Shown here piece by piece: positions 22,066-23,473 of a DNA stretch of 23,473 bases. The notes beneath the pieces are model-generated. The model had not been told where the DNA came from and did not search any database. It saw only the letters and a list, made by a program, of their open reading frames with translations. Positions within the stretch are counted from its first letter, which is position 1. Each line of letters begins with the position of its first letter. This stretch comes from JdFR-22 sp046537735. Its GTDB lineage: Archaea; Halobacteriota; Archaeoglobi; Archaeoglobales; Archaeoglobaceae. The stretch covers positions 1 through 23,473 of the forward strand of contig JBKHKH010000016.1 of assembly GCA_046537735.1 (NCBI GenBank), given 5' to 3'. A program made the translations under genes and the position numbers.

Positions 22066-22617
22066 GTGAGCCCCTTGGAAGATGTTTTTTTGTGGGCTTT
22101 GATCCCCACTGTTGCCATGTTCATTGAAGTAGTGGTTTTCACTTCCAGAACAAAGTACAAACGGAGGACTTATGCCATAGCGGGCATATCAGCTGTTTTG
22201 TTTTTCGAGATTCCTCGGGTGATTATCCCCTTTTTACCTCAACCCAGTCTGGGTTTGCAGGAGTACGTGGCATGGGTTGTGGGCGGTGCCATTCTCCTTT
22301 TTTCCATTGTTTTTTCCTTATTGACCTTTTACCAGTTGAAGAGAGGAGAAGGAACACACAGCAGTAGGGAGTTGCAGACTACCGGAGTCTATGGTATTGT
22401 GCGCCATCCAATGTACCTGGCAGATGTTCTGTGGCCAGTAGGTTGGAGCATTATGTTTAATGCAGGCTATGCTTTAGCTCTTACTCCTCTGTGGTTTATT
22501 TTAAGGCTATCTTTCTCCTTCCTCGAGGAAGAGAAATTAATTGCCGATAGATACGGAGAAGAATACGTAAGATACCGGCAGAAAGTCACTAAAAGAATAA
22601 TCCCCGGACTGATCTAA
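22066..22617 (+). CDS. Isoprenylcysteine carboxyl methyltransferase-like integral membrane protein
   Basis: A 183-residue protein with about four membrane segments (near 7-26, 37-56, 67-88 and 122-150). The ICMT/PEMT signature is in the C-terminal half: GVYGIVRHPMYLADVLWPVGW at about 107-127 with the Arg-His-Pro S-adenosylmethionine-binding turn, and a paired Glu at 154-156 (FLEEEKLIADRYGEEY) in the last amphipathic helix. The family methylates lipid or prenyl-linked acceptors at the membrane; the archaeal substrate is unknown. Start is GTG 22066, since the next Met is residue 18 and would cut the first membrane segment. No good ribosome binding site. An inverted repeat AGAGTTT (22010-22016) / AAACTCT (22034-22040) precedes it. 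Confidence 0.82.
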   Translation: MSPLEDVFLWALIPTVAMFIEVVVFTSRTKYKRRTYAIAGISAVLFFEIPRVIIPFLPQPSLGLQEYVAWVVGGAILLFSIVFSLLTFYQLKRGEGTHSSRELQTTGVYGIVRHPMYLADVLWPVGWSIMFNAGYALALTPLWFILRLSFSFLEEEKLIADRYGEEYVRYRQKVTKRIIPGLI

Positions 22618-22742
22618 AATTGATGGTAGAACACCACTACACTTTCTCTCTTTTTATCTCAAGTTACAAATTTATAGAATTATGAGTAAAACTTAAACCT
22701 ATGTTGAAGTAGGATGATTGGATAATTTAGAGAGGGTTGATT

Positions 22743-23408
22743 ATGTCCAATATAGAAAATGAGATTCTTGAACACGCGAAACAATTTCACGGCCATTTGT
22801 GCCCGGGTGTGGCTCTAGGTATCAGGGCATCTTCTGTTGCTATGAAGAAGCTGGGTATAGAGAGGGCTGGAGTGGATGAAAGTGTTGAAGAGAGCATTCT
22901 TGCTATAGTGGAATGCAATAACTGCCTTGTAGATGGAGTTCAGTTAACTACAGGATGTACACTAGGGAATAATACCCTCGTCTTCTGCGATCTGGGTAAG
23001 AACGCTCTTTCAATTGTCAGAAGAGAAAATTGGGAGGGAGTCAGGGTTTATTCAGAAATGGAAAATATAAGGAGTGATTATTTCTCCCCAGAAGCTAGAG
23101 ACCTGTTCGAGAAGGTCGTAGTTAATAGAGAGGGAACAGATGCAGAAAGAGAACGGCTGGCAAGTCTGTGGGAAGACATATCCTGGCGAATTGTGGGTCT
23201 TCCAGAAGAGGCTTTTTCTATCAAGCCAGTAACAATAAAACCTATAGAGCAAGCGCCAATCTTTGGGAACGTTCGCTGCGCCAATTGCAATGAGGTGGTG
23301 ATGGAGCCAAGAAGTATTGAGTGTTCTGACGGGGAAAGGTATTGCCTGAGCTGTTGTGGTGAGGAATATTTCGCCGTAACTGGTAGAGGGATCATCAAAA
23401 GAAAGTGA
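22743..23408 (+). CDS. fmdE: FmdE-family protein with C-terminal zinc finger
   Basis: A 221-residue protein. The N-terminal FmdE domain (1 to about 160) has the family signature FHGHLCPGVALGIRAS (His18, Cys20), then CNNCLVDGVQLTTGCTLGNN with Cys58, Cys61 and Cys72. A C-terminal zinc finger follows (Cys179/182, then Cys201/204, with an extra Cys205). FmdE genes are named from a formylmethanofuran dehydrogenase locus, but the protein is not a catalytic subunit and its role is unproven. The ATG at 22743 is chosen over a TTG at 22737. GAGAGGG precedes it. The 23409-23473 tail contains a run of six T at 23448-23453, perhaps its terminator. Confidence 0.88.
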   Translation: MSNIENEILEHAKQFHGHLCPGVALGIRASSVAMKKLGIERAGVDESVEESILAIVECNNCLVDGVQLTTGCTLGNNTLVFCDLGKNALSIVRRENWEGVRVYSEMENIRSDYFSPEARDLFEKVVVNREGTDAERERLASLWEDISWRIVGLPEEAFSIKPVTIKPIEQAPIFGNVRCANCNEVVMEPRSIECSDGERYCLSCCGEEYFAVTGRGIIKRK

Positions 23409-23473
23409 TTTTATTATGATGTTAAACCAGAAATGCGTTCTGGAGCCTTTTTTCAAGCGATACCACTTTGTTC

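Overview
The window is a gene-dense stretch of an archaeal (euryarchaeal) chromosome. The evidence is: an archaeal-type threonyl-tRNA synthetase with the D-tyrosyl-deacylase-like editing domain, archaeal EF-1 beta, the ribosome-recycling ATPase RLI/ABCE1, an EMC6-like membrane protein, UPF0058 and UPF0146 proteins, TATA-box promoters with several leaderless starts, a tRNA-His with a bulge-helix-bulge intron, and a PGF-CTERM-like surface protein. MfnE/MfnF (last steps of methanofuran synthesis) and an FmdE-family protein point to an organism with methanofuran/formylmethanofuran C1 chemistry. The trp gene order C-D-E-G-F-B-A is the one known from Pyrococcus/Thermococcus, so a lineage near Thermococci (for example Theionarchaea- or Methanofastidiosa-like) is possible; this is inference only.

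Layout. 1-1060: a YbjQ/UPF0145 protein (+), an amphi-Trp domain protein (-) and a 53-residue CxxC-x17-CxxC zinc protein (-). 1230-5893 (all -): a tightly packed operon, in transcription order an AAA+ ATPase, a PhnP-like metallo-hydrolase, MfnF, MfnE, a 53-residue zinc ribbon, EF-1 beta and a glyoxalase-II-like metallo-hydrolase. 5894-6403 is a 510-base non-coding stretch with a hairpin and a promoter/operator for UPF0058. 6404-7527: UPF0058 (+), a RimI-like acetyltransferase (-) and UPF0146 (+). 7575-11950 (-): RLI, EMC6-like protein and ThrRS in one operon, with a small HEAT-repeat protein further upstream.

12233-18307 (+) is a complete tryptophan operon, trpCDEGFBA, in which every adjacent pair of genes overlaps. 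A perfect 10-bp inverted repeat lies upstream of it. 18450-20962 (+) is a purine-salvage pair: adenine deaminase makes hypoxanthine, and a bacterial-looking hypoxanthine phosphoribosyltransferase turns that into IMP. The adenine deaminase gene has an unusually long leader with mutually exclusive pairings. 21113-21205 is tRNA-His(GUG) with a 20-nt intron. 21332-23408 (+) holds a secreted PPC-domain protein with a PGF-CTERM-like anchor, an isoprenylcysteine-methyltransferase-like membrane protein and an FmdE-family protein.

Most interesting for follow-up are the adenine deaminase leader RNA, the minimal tRNA-His intron, the operon joining an uncharacterised AAA+ ATPase and a PhnP-like hydrolase to methanofuran genes, and the inverted repeats upstream of trpC and UPF0058. 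I found no CRISPR array, insertion sequence, rRNA or phage gene. No domain search or folding program was run: all family calls are from motif recognition.
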